NCBI RefSeq assembly: GCF_011947285.1
Contig: NZ_JAAOZT010000007.1
Span: forward strand, 310,001 to 374,000
Direction of reading: 5' to 3'
DNA from: Glaciimonas immobilis
GTDB lineage: Bacteria > Pseudomonadota > Gammaproteobacteria > Burkholderiales > Burkholderiaceae_D
DNA: 64,000 bases
Positions 8,604 through 18,309 of the stretch are shown here, in pieces. The notes beneath the pieces were generated by a model. The model worked only from the letters and a program-made list of their open reading frames with translations. It did not search any database and was not told where the DNA came from. Position numbers and translations under genes: made by a program. Position 1 is the first letter of the stretch. Each line of letters begins with the position of its first letter.

Positions 8604-8927
8604 TTATCTCAAAAAGACGAGCTCGGCATAGCTGGGCTTGCTAAAGGGTTGATGGTTTGCCGCTCTCAATTCAGATTGCACCTGCTGCCGGGTCAACGTG
8701 GATTTTGCCACGACATTGACGGGATAGTCATCGCTGATACTAATAAAGCCTTGCTCAGCTATTTGTTGATCCCCAAGAGCGACGTGGTCACCAGTAGTTG
8801 TTGGCGCGAACGTGCTTTCGACGGGCGAGGGGATGCCTGCAAATGCGGCGCTGACCGCTGTCAGTAACACTACGGCGCTGACCGCTGTCAGCAACACAAG
8901 CCCTACGGAAGTATTTCGGATGTTCAT
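8604..8927 (-). CDS. Small secreted protein with DUF4148-like C-terminus
   Basis: A 107-residue protein if started at the ATG at 8927, which has an AAGAGAA ribosome-binding site; a longer frame upstream lacks one. The N-terminal signal peptide contains a duplicated segment (LLTAVSA twice) before AFAG. The mature part is short and ends in a segment with LTRQQVQSELRAANHQ, resembling the LTRAQV.AEL core of DUF4148 proteins of Burkholderiales, which are small periplasmic proteins of unknown function. It stands alone, between the porin (opposite strand) and the YgjP-like gene. No role can be assigned. Confidence 0.65.
   Translation of the reverse strand: MNIRNTSVGLVLLTAVSAVVLLTAVSAAFAGIPSPVESTFAPTTTGDHVALGDQQIAEQGFISISDDYPVNVVAKSTLTRQQVQSELRAANHQPFSKPSYAELVFLR
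8848..8901. repeat. 27-bp tandem duplication inside a signal-peptide coding region
   Basis: Two adjacent 27-bp units (8848-8874 and 8875-8901) share the segment gcgctgaccgctgtcag and keep frame. They lengthen the hydrophobic core of the signal peptide of the DUF4148-like protein by nine residues. Confidence 0.75.
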
Positions 8928-9198
8928 TATGGTTCTCTTAAGAATGAATAAAAGCCTGGCACCGAGGCGGTACATGATCAGCTGCTTTGTATTCAACATA
9001 AGCCAAATTTTATTTGTTTCGCTCCTTAAGAAAAATAGCGAACGACACAATTGATTATTTTCATTTTAGGAATAATCCTCCTCTTTTGCTTTGTGCTTGA
9101 TTTCACTTTACTGATCTCGATTACCACCCGGTAAAATTTTTCAAGTCCTTAAAACTGTTGAGTGACGTCGCGCATCTCTCTGCTAGCGACCTCAGCAC

Positions 9199-10089
9199 TT
9201 AAAAAATCGGCAGCGTTTCCTGTGCGCTATCGCGCAACGTGCGCCGTGCGGTTTCAAACTCAGGAAAAATCGACTGCACAGTTGCCCAAAAACGGGGGCT
9301 ATGATTCATCTCACGCAGATGGGAGAGTTCGTGCGCGATCACGTAATCAATTAGCGGTAGCGCAAAATGCATCAGGCGCCAATTGAGGCGGATCTTGCCG
9401 TCAGCGGTGCAAGATCCCCATTGCGTAGTGGCGGACGATAGCGCAAACGATTTGTAGGACACGCCTAATTTATCTGCGTAAAGCCGCAGCCGTTCAGCGA
9501 ACACACGCTTGGCTTCCAACTGTAACCAGCCTAATACGCGGTCTTTGAGTTGTTGCTCACTGGCATTCAGCGGCAGGCAAACGGTCAAGGTAGCCGCGGC
9601 GGGATTAAATTCGATTCCGGTCGCCTGCGTTGCGCGTATCCGTAGGGTGATGCTGCTACCGAGATACGGCAACGTCTCGCCATCGGACCATGTCATTTTA
9701 GGCTGCAGACGGCGTGCCGAGCGATCCCGATATTCAAAGAGTTTGGTAAAAATCCAGCGTTTCTTTTCCCTGATAGCGCTTTCAATCTCGACCACTGTCA
9801 CCCATTTCGGCGCTGTCACGCGCAAGCCATCGTCGCTGATGACAAATCCTATAGAGCGTCGTTTGGAGCGCAGCAACGCGTAATCCAGCACATGCGCGTC
9901 AATATGCAAACGCCGCTTACCCGGCGGCACTGGCGCCACACCTTCGGGACGGACCTTTTCAGACGCCGGTGGCGGATCGCCCTGCGTCAATACCGGTGAG
10001 GGACTGTTGGCTGGCGGCAGTACTTGTGGGTCAGGGAGAAGGTCAGCAACACCGGGCACCGGACTAAACAAATCTAGCTGGCGCGCCAT
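9199..10089 (-). CDS. YgjP-like zinc metallopeptidase (SprT/DUF45 family)
   Basis: The C-terminal half holds the zinc motif HELSH followed by a third ligand region in MNHSPRFWATV. This arrangement is typical of the YgjP/DUF45 group, which are predicted zinc-dependent proteases of unknown substrate. The core domain begins around LHIDAHVLDYALLRSKRR. The N-terminal 60 residues are Pro-rich and likely disordered. I start at the ATG at 10089 (MARQLDLFSP). The frame stays open to a TTG at 10173 without a ribosome-binding site, so a longer form is possible. The gene closes the glyQS-gmhB-plsC block as is common in betaproteobacteria, 66 bp or more after plsC. Confidence 0.85.
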   Translation of the reverse strand: MARQLDLFSPVPGVADLLPDPQVLPPANSPSPVLTQGDPPPASEKVRPEGVAPVPPGKRRLHIDAHVLDYALLRSKRRSIGFVISDDGLRVTAPKWVTVVEIESAIREKKRWIFTKLFEYRDRSARRLQPKMTWSDGETLPYLGSSITLRIRATQATGIEFNPAAATLTVCLPLNASEQQLKDRVLGWLQLEAKRVFAERLRLYADKLGVSYKSFALSSATTQWGSCTADGKIRLNWRLMHFALPLIDYVIAHELSHLREMNHSPRFWATVQSIFPEFETARRTLRDSAQETLPIF

Positions 10090-10239
10090 GGGTTGCTGGA
10101 GGGAAACCGGCGTCCGCGCGAGCGGCTTCAGGTCAGGGGCTTGAGGAGGCGATTTTTGATGCAAAAATTTCAAGATTGTTGACGGTTCATTAGTCTGCTG
10201 AACAAAAGTCCGGGATGCCCCATTGCTTTATACCGTGTG

Positions 10240-10971
10240 TCATTTGGTATAAACATGCGGTGAAATCCTCCGCATTTCTGATTCTATCCAATTTTCGACT
10301 TTTTCCATCAACTCTGCACTATTTAAGCCTTCAGGAGAAATCGGCTTGCCGATTGAGACTGTGATGATCCCCGGTTTTTTGATGAAAGAATTTTTTGGCC
10401 AGCATTCGCCCGCATTCACTGCAATAGGAACAACCACGGCGTTGGTTTCAACCGCCAGACGTGTCCCGCCGAGTTTGTATTTGCCTTTTTGTCCGACCGG
10501 AATCCGCGTGCCCTCCGGGAACATGATAATCCATTGGCCATCCGCAAGCCGCTTGCGTCCTTGCGTGACGACTTGAGCGAAAGAGTCGCGCGCGCTGCGA
10601 TCAATCGGGATCATGCGCATCAGCGCAATAGCCCAGCCGAAAAACGGAATATAGGTAAGGGACTTTTTGAAGACAAACACTAAAGGACGCGGGGTCATTT
10701 GCAGTAAGAAAATCGTTTCCCAGGCTGATTGATGTTTGGACAGAACAATCGCCGGTGCATCGGGAAAATTTTCATAGCCGACCACTTTATACTGAATACC
10801 GCAAATAACTTTGGCCAGCCAGACGATAAAGACGTTCCAGCGTGAGGTCATGTAATATCTTTTTGCATAAGGAAACGGCGCAAAGAAAAGACAGGCGATC
10901 GCCCAGACGACGGTGGCGACGGTCATGATGACAAGGAATAACGCCGATCGCAAAAACAAGAAAAACTGCAT
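10240..10971 (-). CDS. plsC: 1-acyl-sn-glycerol-3-phosphate acyltransferase
   Basis: A 243-residue membrane acyltransferase that adds the second acyl chain to lysophosphatidic acid, giving phosphatidic acid. Visible are an N-terminal membrane anchor (about residues 5-32), the acyltransferase block I as KHQSAWET with the catalytic His (the usual acidic residue of HX4D is Glu here, as in many betaproteobacterial homologues), block II around RMIPIDR and block III FPEGTR near residue 153. Length is normal. It lies 56 bp after gmhB on the same strand in the conserved lipid/heptose/tRNA-synthetase block. Confidence 0.93.
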   Translation of the reverse strand: MQFFLFLRSALFLVIMTVATVVWAIACLFFAPFPYAKRYYMTSRWNVFIVWLAKVICGIQYKVVGYENFPDAPAIVLSKHQSAWETIFLLQMTPRPLVFVFKKSLTYIPFFGWAIALMRMIPIDRSARDSFAQVVTQGRKRLADGQWIIMFPEGTRIPVGQKGKYKLGGTRLAVETNAVVVPIAVNAGECWPKNSFIKKPGIITVSIGKPISPEGLNSAELMEKVENWIESEMRRISPHVYTK

Positions 10972-11027
10972 ACTTACTCCAAAATTTTATTTACAACGAG
11001 GCCAGACTATCAAACCCGACAGCCCCA

Positions 11028-11597
11028 TTAAACCGACATTTCTACCGGCTTTTTTAATATAAAGTCGACCACTGCTGCCAAATCGGGGAAGATCATCGTG
11101 CCCGGCGGCAGACCGCCTTTGGTACGGGTGATTTCTCCTTTGCCTGTCAATACCAGAAACGGCGCGCAGCCGGCCACAAAACCTGCCTGTAAATCCCGTA
11201 GCGAGTCGCCGATTACCGGTACGCCGCCGCGCAGGCTGATTTCAAACCGCTTGGCGATGTCGATGAACATGCCCGCCTTCGGTTTGCGGCAATCGCAATT
11301 GTCTTCTGCCGCGTGCGGACAAAAGAAGACCGCATCAATTTCGGCGCCGACCAATTGCGCGGCGGTATGCATCTTTTGGTGGATTTCGTTGAGGACCTGG
11401 ACATTGAGCAAACCGCGCGCAACCCCGGACTGATTGGTGGCCACGACCACGCGATAACCGGCTTGATTCAAGCGGGCAATGGCTTCCAGCGAGCCCTTGA
11501 TCGGCACCCATTCATCGGGCGATTTAATAAACGCATCGGAGTCCAGATTGATGACGCCGTCACGATCGAGAATAATTAATTTTATTGGTTGTCCCAT
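11028..11597 (-). CDS. gmhB: D-glycero-beta-D-manno-heptose-1,7-bisphosphate 7-phosphatase
   Basis: A 189-residue HAD-superfamily phosphatase. The nucleophile/acid pair lies in ILDRDGVIN near residue 11. The GmhB zinc-binding loop is present as CPHAAEDNCDCRKP, and the distal HAD motif as VIGDSLRDLQAG. The enzyme removes the C7 phosphate from heptose bisphosphate during synthesis of the ADP-heptose used for LPS core. It begins 7 bp after glyS ends and precedes plsC, so it is probably co-transcribed with them. Confidence 0.94.
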   Translation of the reverse strand: MGQPIKLIILDRDGVINLDSDAFIKSPDEWVPIKGSLEAIARLNQAGYRVVVATNQSGVARGLLNVQVLNEIHQKMHTAAQLVGAEIDAVFFCPHAAEDNCDCRKPKAGMFIDIAKRFEISLRGGVPVIGDSLRDLQAGFVAGCAPFLVLTGKGEITRTKGGLPPGTMIFPDLAAVVDFILKKPVEMSV

Positions 11598-11604
11598 GGC
11601 GATC

Positions 11605-13725
11605 TCAGGCGACTAGCTTGGAAATGTCAGCAACCTGATTCAGCATCAGGTGCAGATTAGACAGTAGAGCCAAACGGTTGTTACGCAACTGTTCATCTTC
11701 TGCCATGACCATGACATCATTGAAAAATGCATCGACTTCCGTACGCAAGCGCGCAAGTGACTGTAGCGCACCGGCAAAGTCACCCTGCGCAAAAGCTGCG
11801 TCAACCTGTGGCTTGACATTGGACATGGCCGCGAAGAGCGCCTTCTCAGCCGCGTCCTGCAATAATGTTTCTTGCACCGTGCCGGTAGAGGTCACATTAT
11901 TCTTTTTCAGAATATTAGTGATGCGCTTGTTGGCCGCTGCCAATGCCTCGGCTTCCGGCAGTGCGGCAAATGCCTGTACTGCGTCGAGACGTTCAATGAT
12001 GTTAGTCAGTGTGTCGGGCAGTTGTGCGACCACAGCCTCAATCTGGTTTTGCGCATAACTGCGGTCGCGCAATATGCCGCGCAAGCGGTCGAACATAAAG
12101 CTGAGTACGTCTGCACCCGGATCTTTAAAATTCGGATTGTCAGCAAACGACTCCGCTGCAGTGTCCAGCAACGTCTTAAGCGATAACGGCAAGCGTTTTT
12201 CCAGCAACATACGCAACACGCCTAAAGCATGCCGACGCAATGCAAATGGATCTTTATCGCCGGTGGGCTGCAGGCCGATACCCCAGATGCCGATCAGCGT
12301 TTCCAGCTTGTCGGCCAGCGCCACTGCGGTACTGGTCTCGGTAGTTGGCAATGCATCGCCCGCAAAGCGCGGTTGATAATGCTCGGAAATCGCCAGCGCA
12401 ACCTGGTCCGTCTCGCCGTCGTGACGAGCGTAATAGGTTCCCATGATGCCTTGCAGCTCAGGAAATTCGCCCACCATGTCAGTCAGCAAATCGGCCTTGG
12501 CTAGTCCAGCAGCACGTGCCGCACTCACAGCTAGCAACGGATCGGTGCTGAGTAGTTTGGCAATGGCGACTGCGATAGCTTGCACCCGTTGGGTGCGCTG
12601 AAATTGATTACCCAGTTTGTTGTGATACACCACATTGGCAAGCAATGGAACACGCTCGGCCAGGGTCTTTTTCTGATCTTGCTCGAAGAAAAATTTGGCA
12701 TCCGCCAGACGCGGACGTACGACGCGCTCGTTGCCTTGAATGATGTATTGCGGGTCTTTGGTTTCCAGATTAGAGACGATCAAAAAGCGTGAACGCAGTT
12801 TGCCCCCTGTATCGGTCAGCGCAAAGTATTTTTGGTTGGTTTGCATGGTCAGGATCAGACACTCCTGCGGCACGGATAAATATTCGTCTTCAAAATGGCA
12901 TGGATACACCACCGGCCATTCAACAAGTGCCGTCACTTCATCCAGTAACGACTCGGGCATCAGCACCAGATCTTCGCCCGCCGCAGCCAGCAAAGCAGTG
13001 CGGATTTGTTGTCTACGTTGATCGAAACTGGCAATGACCCGGCCTTCGGTCGCCAATACTTCGACATAGCTCTCTGCATCAGCAATTGTCACCGCGCCTT
13101 TTGATAAAAAGCGGTGACCGCCAGTGATTCTGTCAGCTTTCAGGCCTAACAAACGCAAAGGTACCACGGCGTCGCCGTGCAACGCGATCAGGCGGTGCGC
13201 CGGGCGCACGAAATGCACCGTCTCGCCAGCCGCAGGACCGTACTGAAGTTGGTAGCTCATCTGCTTTGGGATGGGCAATTTGGCGATCGACTCATCCAGA
13301 ACGACTTGCAAGCCGACTTCCAGCGCCGCACCTTTGGCGGTGTAACTGTAGAAAAAACTCTCGGCCTTGCCATCTGCCGCGCGCTCCAGTTGATCTGGCG
13401 TGATCAGCACGGCGTTGGTGGCTGCGGCTAATGCTGCGAGCTTCTTGATCAGCGGTACGCTCGGCTGACCTTGCGCGTCCAGTGCGACGGAGACCGGGAG
13501 CACTTTTTCGCGCATGGTCTTGTCCAGCGATATCGCCCGGACATTGCTGATGATGACTGCCAGACGGCGCGGTGTGGCGTAGGTTGTGGCGACTGCATCG
13601 GCGGCTAAAAAATCGCGCGCTTTCAAACCATTAAAGATACCGCTGGCAAAAGCATTGCCCAGTTTTTCCAGCGCTTTCGGCGGCAGTTCTTCAGTAAAAA
13701 TCTCGATTAAAAGGGTAGAACTCAT
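11605..13725 (-). CDS. glyS: Glycyl-tRNA synthetase beta subunit
   Basis: A 706-residue beta chain of the alpha2-beta2 glycyl-tRNA synthetase. The start is the ATG at 13725, whose first residues ([16 protein letters not shown]) are the conserved GlyS N-terminus. The ATG overlaps the glyQ stop as ATGA, indicating translational coupling. The C-terminal part forms the anticodon-binding DALR-like region with [11 protein letters not shown]. The subunit recognises tRNA-Gly. A frame extending upstream of the ATG inside glyQ is a chance extension. Confidence 0.96.
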   Translation of the reverse strand: MSSTLLIEIFTEELPPKALEKLGNAFASGIFNGLKARDFLAADAVATTYATPRRLAVIISNVRAISLDKTMREKVLPVSVALDAQGQPSVPLIKKLAALAAATNAVLITPDQLERAADGKAESFFYSYTAKGAALEVGLQVVLDESIAKLPIPKQMSYQLQYGPAAGETVHFVRPAHRLIALHGDAVVPLRLLGLKADRITGGHRFLSKGAVTIADAESYVEVLATEGRVIASFDQRRQQIRTALLAAAGEDLVLMPESLLDEVTALVEWPVVYPCHFEDEYLSVPQECLILTMQTNQKYFALTDTGGKLRSRFLIVSNLETKDPQYIIQGNERVVRPRLADAKFFFEQDQKKTLAERVPLLANVVYHNKLGNQFQRTQRVQAIAVAIAKLLSTDPLLAVSAARAAGLAKADLLTDMVGEFPELQGIMGTYYARHDGETDQVALAISEHYQPRFAGDALPTTETSTAVALADKLETLIGIWGIGLQPTGDKDPFALRRHALGVLRMLLEKRLPLSLKTLLDTAAESFADNPNFKDPGADVLSFMFDRLRGILRDRSYAQNQIEAVVAQLPDTLTNIIERLDAVQAFAALPEAEALAAANKRITNILKKNNVTSTGTVQETLLQDAAEKALFAAMSNVKPQVDAAFAQGDFAGALQSLARLRTEVDAFFNDVMVMAEDEQLRNNRLALLSNLHLMLNQVADISKLVA

Positions 13726-14705
13726 ACTGCCTGACTCCCTGCGCGGCGTGCCACCGTTGCGGTGTATTCGTCGCCAAATTCTTTCAACAATAACGGCGCA
13801 TTTTTTTCGTTCAGTTCCCACATCGGAAAGCCGAGCGTTTCACGCGATTCGTAATAAGCTTTCGCTACTTCGCGCGACAGGTTACGAATGCGGCCCATGT
13901 AGGCGGCGCGTTCAGTGACGGAAATCGCGCCACGCGCATCCAGTAAATTGAAAGTGTGGGCTGCTTTTAACACCATTTCATAGGCGGGCAATGCCAGCGG
14001 TACTGCCAGCAGTTTCTTGGCCTGTGCTTCATAACTGCCAAACAGCGGAAACAGGAACTCCGTATCGGCGTATTCAAAGTTGTAAGTCGACTGTTCGACT
14101 TCGTTTTGATGGAACACATCGCCGTAGCTCAGGTGTTTCTTGACATCGTTCTCGACCCATTCGGTCCAGACCAGATCGTAGACATTCTCGACGCCTTGCA
14201 AATACATTGCCAGACGCTCGATACCGTAGGTGATTTCGCCCAGCACGGGTTTGCAATCCAAGCCGCCAACCTGTTGAAAATAGGTGAATTGGGTGACTTC
14301 CATACCATTGAGCCATACTTCCCAACCCAGACCCCAAGCACCCAATGTCGGGTTTTCCCAATCGTCTTCCACAAAGCGGACATCGTTCTTTTGCAAATCG
14401 AGTCCCAATGCTTCGAGCGAACCAAGATAAAGCTCAAGAATGTTTTCGGGCGCGGGTTTGAGTACTACCTGATATTGGTAGTAGTGCTGCATCCGATTAG
14501 GATTGTTGCCATAGCGACCATCCTTAGGGCGGCGTGACGGCTGAACATAGGCGGCGCGCCAAGGCTCAGGTCCGATTGCGCGTAAAAACGTCGCGGTGTG
14601 CGAGGTACCTGCGCCCACTTCCATGTCGTAAGGTTGCAATAACGCACAACCTTGCGCGGCCCAGTAATCTTGCAATTTAAGAATTATTTGTTGAAATGTA
14701 AGCAT
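13722..14705 (-). CDS. glyQ: Glycyl-tRNA synthetase alpha subunit
   Basis: A 327-residue catalytic alpha subunit, class II. Family-typical stretches include the N-terminal [20 protein letters not shown] and [13 protein letters not shown] near residue 32, and [16 protein letters not shown]. It catalyses formation of glycyl-adenylate and transfer to tRNA-Gly together with GlyS. It is the first gene of the glyQ-glyS-gmhB-plsC run and overlaps glyS by 4 nt. Confidence 0.96.
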   Translation of the reverse strand: MLTFQQIILKLQDYWAAQGCALLQPYDMEVGAGTSHTATFLRAIGPEPWRAAYVQPSRRPKDGRYGNNPNRMQHYYQYQVVLKPAPENILELYLGSLEALGLDLQKNDVRFVEDDWENPTLGAWGLGWEVWLNGMEVTQFTYFQQVGGLDCKPVLGEITYGIERLAMYLQGVENVYDLVWTEWVENDVKKHLSYGDVFHQNEVEQSTYNFEYADTEFLFPLFGSYEAQAKKLLAVPLALPAYEMVLKAAHTFNLLDARGAISVTERAAYMGRIRNLSREVAKAYYESRETLGFPMWELNEKNAPLLLKEFGDEYTATVARRAGSQAV

Positions 14706-14905
14706 TATTTTTTGTGCTGCTCCATGCGGCAGGGCCGGTTGCTAAAAAGCAAAGTGAGTTTCGCTAAAGGAGCGATTTTAGCGGGTTTTGGCGGGCTTAT
14801 GTGGCTTGCCGGTATTACGCTCGTGTCGCGTTGTTGTTACGCCGTTTGTTATGTCGTTTGTACAGTCGCCTGGTACATTGTTCGTTACGTGTTGTTATAA
14901 CCATA

Positions 14906-14921
14906 GCAAGGCGCGCCTTGC
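14906..14921. repeat. 16-bp perfect palindrome between lnt and glyQ
   Basis: GCAAGGCGCGCCTTGC is self-complementary over all 16 bases. A shorter inverted repeat (GTCGAA-N5-TTCGAC) follows 30 bp later. Both lie between the 3' end of lnt and the glyQ promoter region (both minus strand). They could be an operator for glyQS or a weak terminator for lnt; no T-tract is visible. Confidence 0.4.
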
Positions 14922-14971
14922 GTGAGTTTCCAAAGCATACGCGTCGATGGTCGAAATATCTTCGACATTGT

Positions 14972-16528
14972 TTACGGGTTTCGGCGTTGGCGTCCGGTAA
15001 ACCATGCCGCTGCAAGCAATAGCGCCGCACACACCAATAGCAAACGATTACCCATAACAATATAAGGCGTGTCGCCATTGTAACCCTGCACGGTCGCCGC
15101 TAACGTGCCGAACTGCAACGGCGGCAGATGCGCCCGTAGGTTGCCATGGGTATCGATGACGGCGGTGGTGCCGGTATTGGTGGCGCGCAGCATGGGGCGA
15201 CCGGTCTCAATAGTGCGCATCTGCGAAATCTGTAAATGTTGCGGAAGCGCAATCGAATCGCCGAACCATGCAATATTCGACATGTTTAATAAAATTGTCG
15301 CCGCCCGATGACCGGACGCTTCCGGGGCCGATAATTGCGCGGCGATTTCTTCCCCAAATAAATCTTCATAACAGATATTCGGAAGCACCCATTGATCCTT
15401 TACCGCGAAGGGCGGCTGGACAACATTGCCACGATGGAAATCGCCTAAAGGAATGTTCATCAAATTGACAAACCAGTGAAAACCGTAAGGAATAAATTCG
15501 CCAAACGGCACCAGATGATGTTTGTCATAACGATAGAGGGGGGCAGGGTCAGAACCACTAGTTGCAGCCTTCGCCGTCTGGGGATAAAAGCCGAGCACGC
15601 TATTGGCGTAGTTATCGGGACCGTCCGTGATCGGAATGCCTAGCGCGATAGTGCTGCCAGACTGTTGTGCGAAATCGGCAATGGCGGGCAGATATTCTGG
15701 TGGTAACTGCGTTTGTAAAACCGGTATCGCAATCTCCGGTGTGGCGATCAGATCGGCTGGCTTAGTGCGGATCATGTCCTTGTAGAGCGCTAAGGTGTGA
15801 TCAATCTGGGTCGGCTCAAATTTCATCTGTTGGGCCACATTACCTTGCAGCAAACGTACCGATATCGGTTGTCCGCTTGGTTGCGTCCAGTTTACGGTAT
15901 GCAAACCGTATCCCACCAGCAAAAGACCGATTGCTGCGAGGACAGGAATTTTCTTCTGTGGCAAGCAGGCCAGACAGCCGCTGATCAAAGCAGCGATCAT
16001 TCCCACGCCGTAGACCCCAATTACTGGCGCATAGCCTGCTAGTGGGCTGGCAGTATGCGCGTAGCCGGACACCAGCCACGGAAAGCCGGTAAATATCCAT
16101 CCGCGCGTCCACTCAGTTAAACCCCACAGTGCAGGGAAAATCGCCAAGGCGGTCATCAACGCTGAGACCGACCAGCGCCTCCGCAGCCAGACCGTTAAGC
16201 CAGTTGCCAGAGCGGCGTACAATCCGATAAACAGCGCCAGCAGCACCACCGCGAGGGCCGCAATCCAGCCCGGCATGCCGCCGTATACGTGCAAGCTGAT
16301 ATACAGCCAATACACCCCGCAGACAGTCCATCCAAAACCAAACGCCCAGCCGAGGAGTGCCGCCTGCTTAACTGCGTTAAGGGAGTTAATGCGTAGCAGT
16401 CGCCACATTAGTAGCGCCAGCGTTAATATTTGAACCGGCCATGCGCCAAACGGGGCAAAGGCCAGCACGTTGAGTGCGCCCAGCAGGGCGGCGAGCGGGA
16501 GATGGATCAAGGTGAAGCGTAAGGTCAT
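14972..16528 (-). CDS. lnt: Apolipoprotein N-acyltransferase
   Basis: A 518-residue inner-membrane enzyme that transfers a third acyl chain from phospholipid to the N-terminal Cys of lipoproteins. About eight hydrophobic segments occupy residues 8-210, followed by a nitrilase-like periplasmic domain. The catalytic triad is visible: Glu in LIATPEIAIP, Lys in YDKHHLVPFGEF and Cys in PNICYEDLFG. A last membrane segment precedes the basic C-terminus. Length fits the family. It follows corC, as in most Proteobacteria, though here with an unusually long 273-bp gap containing a large hairpin. Confidence 0.95.
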   Translation of the reverse strand: MTLRFTLIHLPLAALLGALNVLAFAPFGAWPVQILTLALLMWRLLRINSLNAVKQAALLGWAFGFGWTVCGVYWLYISLHVYGGMPGWIAALAVVLLALFIGLYAALATGLTVWLRRRWSVSALMTALAIFPALWGLTEWTRGWIFTGFPWLVSGYAHTASPLAGYAPVIGVYGVGMIAALISGCLACLPQKKIPVLAAIGLLLVGYGLHTVNWTQPSGQPISVRLLQGNVAQQMKFEPTQIDHTLALYKDMIRTKPADLIATPEIAIPVLQTQLPPEYLPAIADFAQQSGSTIALGIPITDGPDNYANSVLGFYPQTAKAATSGSDPAPLYRYDKHHLVPFGEFIPYGFHWFVNLMNIPLGDFHRGNVVQPPFAVKDQWVLPNICYEDLFGEEIAAQLSAPEASGHRAATILLNMSNIAWFGDSIALPQHLQISQMRTIETGRPMLRATNTGTTAVIDTHGNLRAHLPPLQFGTLAATVQGYNGDTPYIVMGNRLLLVCAALLLAAAWFTGRQRRNP

Positions 16529-16659
16529 CGTGAGAGTTGGCTAAGATTGGTATTACGCGTAAAACCATGCTTTGGTGGCAACGCGCACCCAAGCTACGTA
16601 TCCAGCATCAATTATCTGTGACTGAATCAAACTGGAACGGCTACGTGGGGGAGTATGGT

Positions 16660-16723
16660 GCCCCTTCGGTTGTTGTCATTACCCGTTTATAACTGGCAAT
16701 GACCGTTACGTCCGGTAAGGGGC
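16660..16723. repeat. Long imperfect hairpin between corC and lnt
   Basis: Outer arms GCCCCTT (16660-16666) and AAGGGGC (16717-16723) bracket an inner stem GTCATTACC (16675-16683) with GGCAATGAC (16695-16703). The structure sits in the 273-bp gap between corC and lnt and has no U-tract. It may be an RNA stabilising or processing element or a decayed palindromic repeat. Confidence 0.5.
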
Positions 16724-16801
16724 GAGCAGGTAACAACAAAATATGGAACGGCGGAGCACCGGACAAATTCGCTATGCCAGCGCAGTACTCAACGTGCAGA
16801 C

Positions 16802-17686
16802 TTATGCATCAGGGTCGGGAAGAGCGCCTTGTATTTTTTCCACCAGCAGCATATGGACCTGTCGCGGGTCGGCGCGCAGCACCTCAAAACGGACGCGATC
16901 AAATATGAATTGATCCCCTTTACGCGGCACCCGTCCCAGATGATTGGCAACTAGTCCGCCGATGGTGTCGACGTCTTCATCAGAAAAATGCGTATCCAGC
17001 GTTTCGTTAAATTGTGCGATTTCCGTCAGCGCTTTGACCCGCCAGCGCGCACCTTGATCGCCGTCGCGAATGACCAGAATATTGTCTTCAGCTTCATCGA
17101 AGTCATATTCGTCTTCGATATCGCCAACGATTTGCTCCAGAACGTCTTCGATCGTAATCAGGCCTGCAACACCGCCGTACTCATCGACGACAATAGCCAT
17201 GTGATTACGATTGGCGCGGAAGTCACGCAATAGCACGTTGAGGCGCTTGGATTCAGGGATGAAAATCGCCGGGCGCAGCATGTCGCGTACGTCAAATGAA
17301 TCCTCGGCATAATAGCGGAGTAAATCTTTCGCCAGCAACACACCAATCACTTTGTCTCTGTCACCATCGACCGCCGGAAAACGTGAGTGCGCCGTGGCCA
17401 GCACTACCGGCATCCACTCCTCGATTGGCTTGGTGATATCGATCATGTCCATTTGCGAACGCGGCACCATGATGTCACGGGTGGAAAGATCGGATACCTG
17501 AAATACGCCTTCAATCATTGATAGCGCATCGGCATCAATAAGATTGCGCTCGTGGGCGTCTTGCAACACATCGAGAAGCTCAGCGCGGTTTTCAGGCTCG
17601 GGGGAAATGAGGGCGGTCAGGCGTTCAAACAAAGACCTGTGGGGTTTAGCGTCAAAGGATTTGACGCTACTAGAGTGCTCGGGCAT
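16802..17686 (-). CDS. corC: CorC/YbeX-type CBS-domain protein (Mg2+/Co2+ efflux or homeostasis)
   Basis: A 294-residue cytoplasmic protein with paired CBS domains (about residues 65-185, including DIMVPRSQMDMI and MAIVVDEYGGVAGLITIEDV) and a C-terminal CorC_HlyC domain ending near DPRQVHMLLV. The family is linked to magnesium/cobalt handling and sits next to lnt and ybeY in many Proteobacteria. Here the usual neighbour ybeY is about 3 kb away because accessory DNA lies between. Confidence 0.92.
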   Translation of the reverse strand: MPEHSSSVKSFDAKPHRSLFERLTALISPEPENRAELLDVLQDAHERNLIDADALSMIEGVFQVSDLSTRDIMVPRSQMDMIDITKPIEEWMPVVLATAHSRFPAVDGDRDKVIGVLLAKDLLRYYAEDSFDVRDMLRPAIFIPESKRLNVLLRDFRANRNHMAIVVDEYGGVAGLITIEDVLEQIVGDIEDEYDFDEAEDNILVIRDGDQGARWRVKALTEIAQFNETLDTHFSDEDVDTIGGLVANHLGRVPRKGDQFIFDRVRFEVLRADPRQVHMLLVEKIQGALPDPDA

Positions 17687-17895
17687 ATGGCGTTAGCCTT
17701 GGATTTGCGTTATTTCGAATTCGCTAGGATACAACAAATATGTGACCGGACGAAGAAACGTGTCTGATGACGCCATTATATCGGTAGTTTACAAGATAAT
17801 TTAACCACAAAATACGCTACCTGCCGAGGTTACCCTGGGCTTTTCTTGCCCCTGCGTACTGTCTGAGTTTGCACAGCCTGTTGGTAAAAGTAGAT

Positions 17896-18126
17896 TCAGG
17901 CGTGAACCTTAGCGGTCAAATCCCGGTCAAGTGCCAGCATTACGGCAAGGGTGGTTTTTAAGGTCGGATTGCCGTTTTCGCTAAAAGAAAGCTACAACTG
18001 TTCGCGGGAAAGGCCCGTTTGTGCGGCAATCTGCGCCATGCCTTTCGCACGCGCAACAATGCCAAGGGCGTGCGCGATGTAGCTGGCGTCGTTGGTCTGT
18101 AACGCTGCGGTCATGAAGGTTGCCAT
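17896..18126 (-). pseudogene. Broken HTH antitoxin gene (COG3636 / HigA-like addiction-module antidote)
   Basis: Reading the minus strand from the ATG at 18126 gives a 76-codon frame with an internal TAG at 17992-17994. Before the stop it reads HALGIVARAKGMAQIAAQTG and then LSREQL; after it, LSFSENGNPTLKTTLAVMLA. This is the helix-turn-helix of the COG3636 antidote family (pattern ..ARAKGM..IA..TGLSRE.LY..LS..GNP....), with the stop replacing the usual Tyr after SRE-L. Coding similarity also continues upstream of the ATG without a start. No partner toxin (COG3657) is visible nearby. Readthrough is possible but decay is more likely. Confidence 0.7.
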
Positions 18127-18254
18127 TGCTTCGTCAGAAGCTAAATTTGCGGCGGATCGTAGGTGGTTAATTTTTTAGCTATTACTTAATGTACTTTATA
18201 ACAACATAACCATTTAACCACTTAACTGCATAACGACAAGAATTTCCACTAAAA

Positions 18255-18280
18255 AAAGCAATGCCTTGGAGCATTGCTTT
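18255..18280 (-). terminator. Terminator after the MXKDX-repeat gene
   Basis: A perfect 10-bp stem AAAGCAATGC/GCATTGCTTT with a 6-nt loop. On the minus strand it is followed by a run of seven Ts, and on the plus strand by a T-rich stretch, so it may work both ways. It lies 30 bp after the stop of the gene at 18310-18570. Confidence 0.85.
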
Positions 18281-18309
18281 AATTTTTTGAACGACGATTT
18301 TTAAAGCAA

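Noticed and set aside
14652-14900. Hydrophobic plus-strand frame upstream of glyQ
   Set aside because: It overlaps the glyQ start region, has no ribosome-binding site and its composition follows the local T/G-rich DNA.
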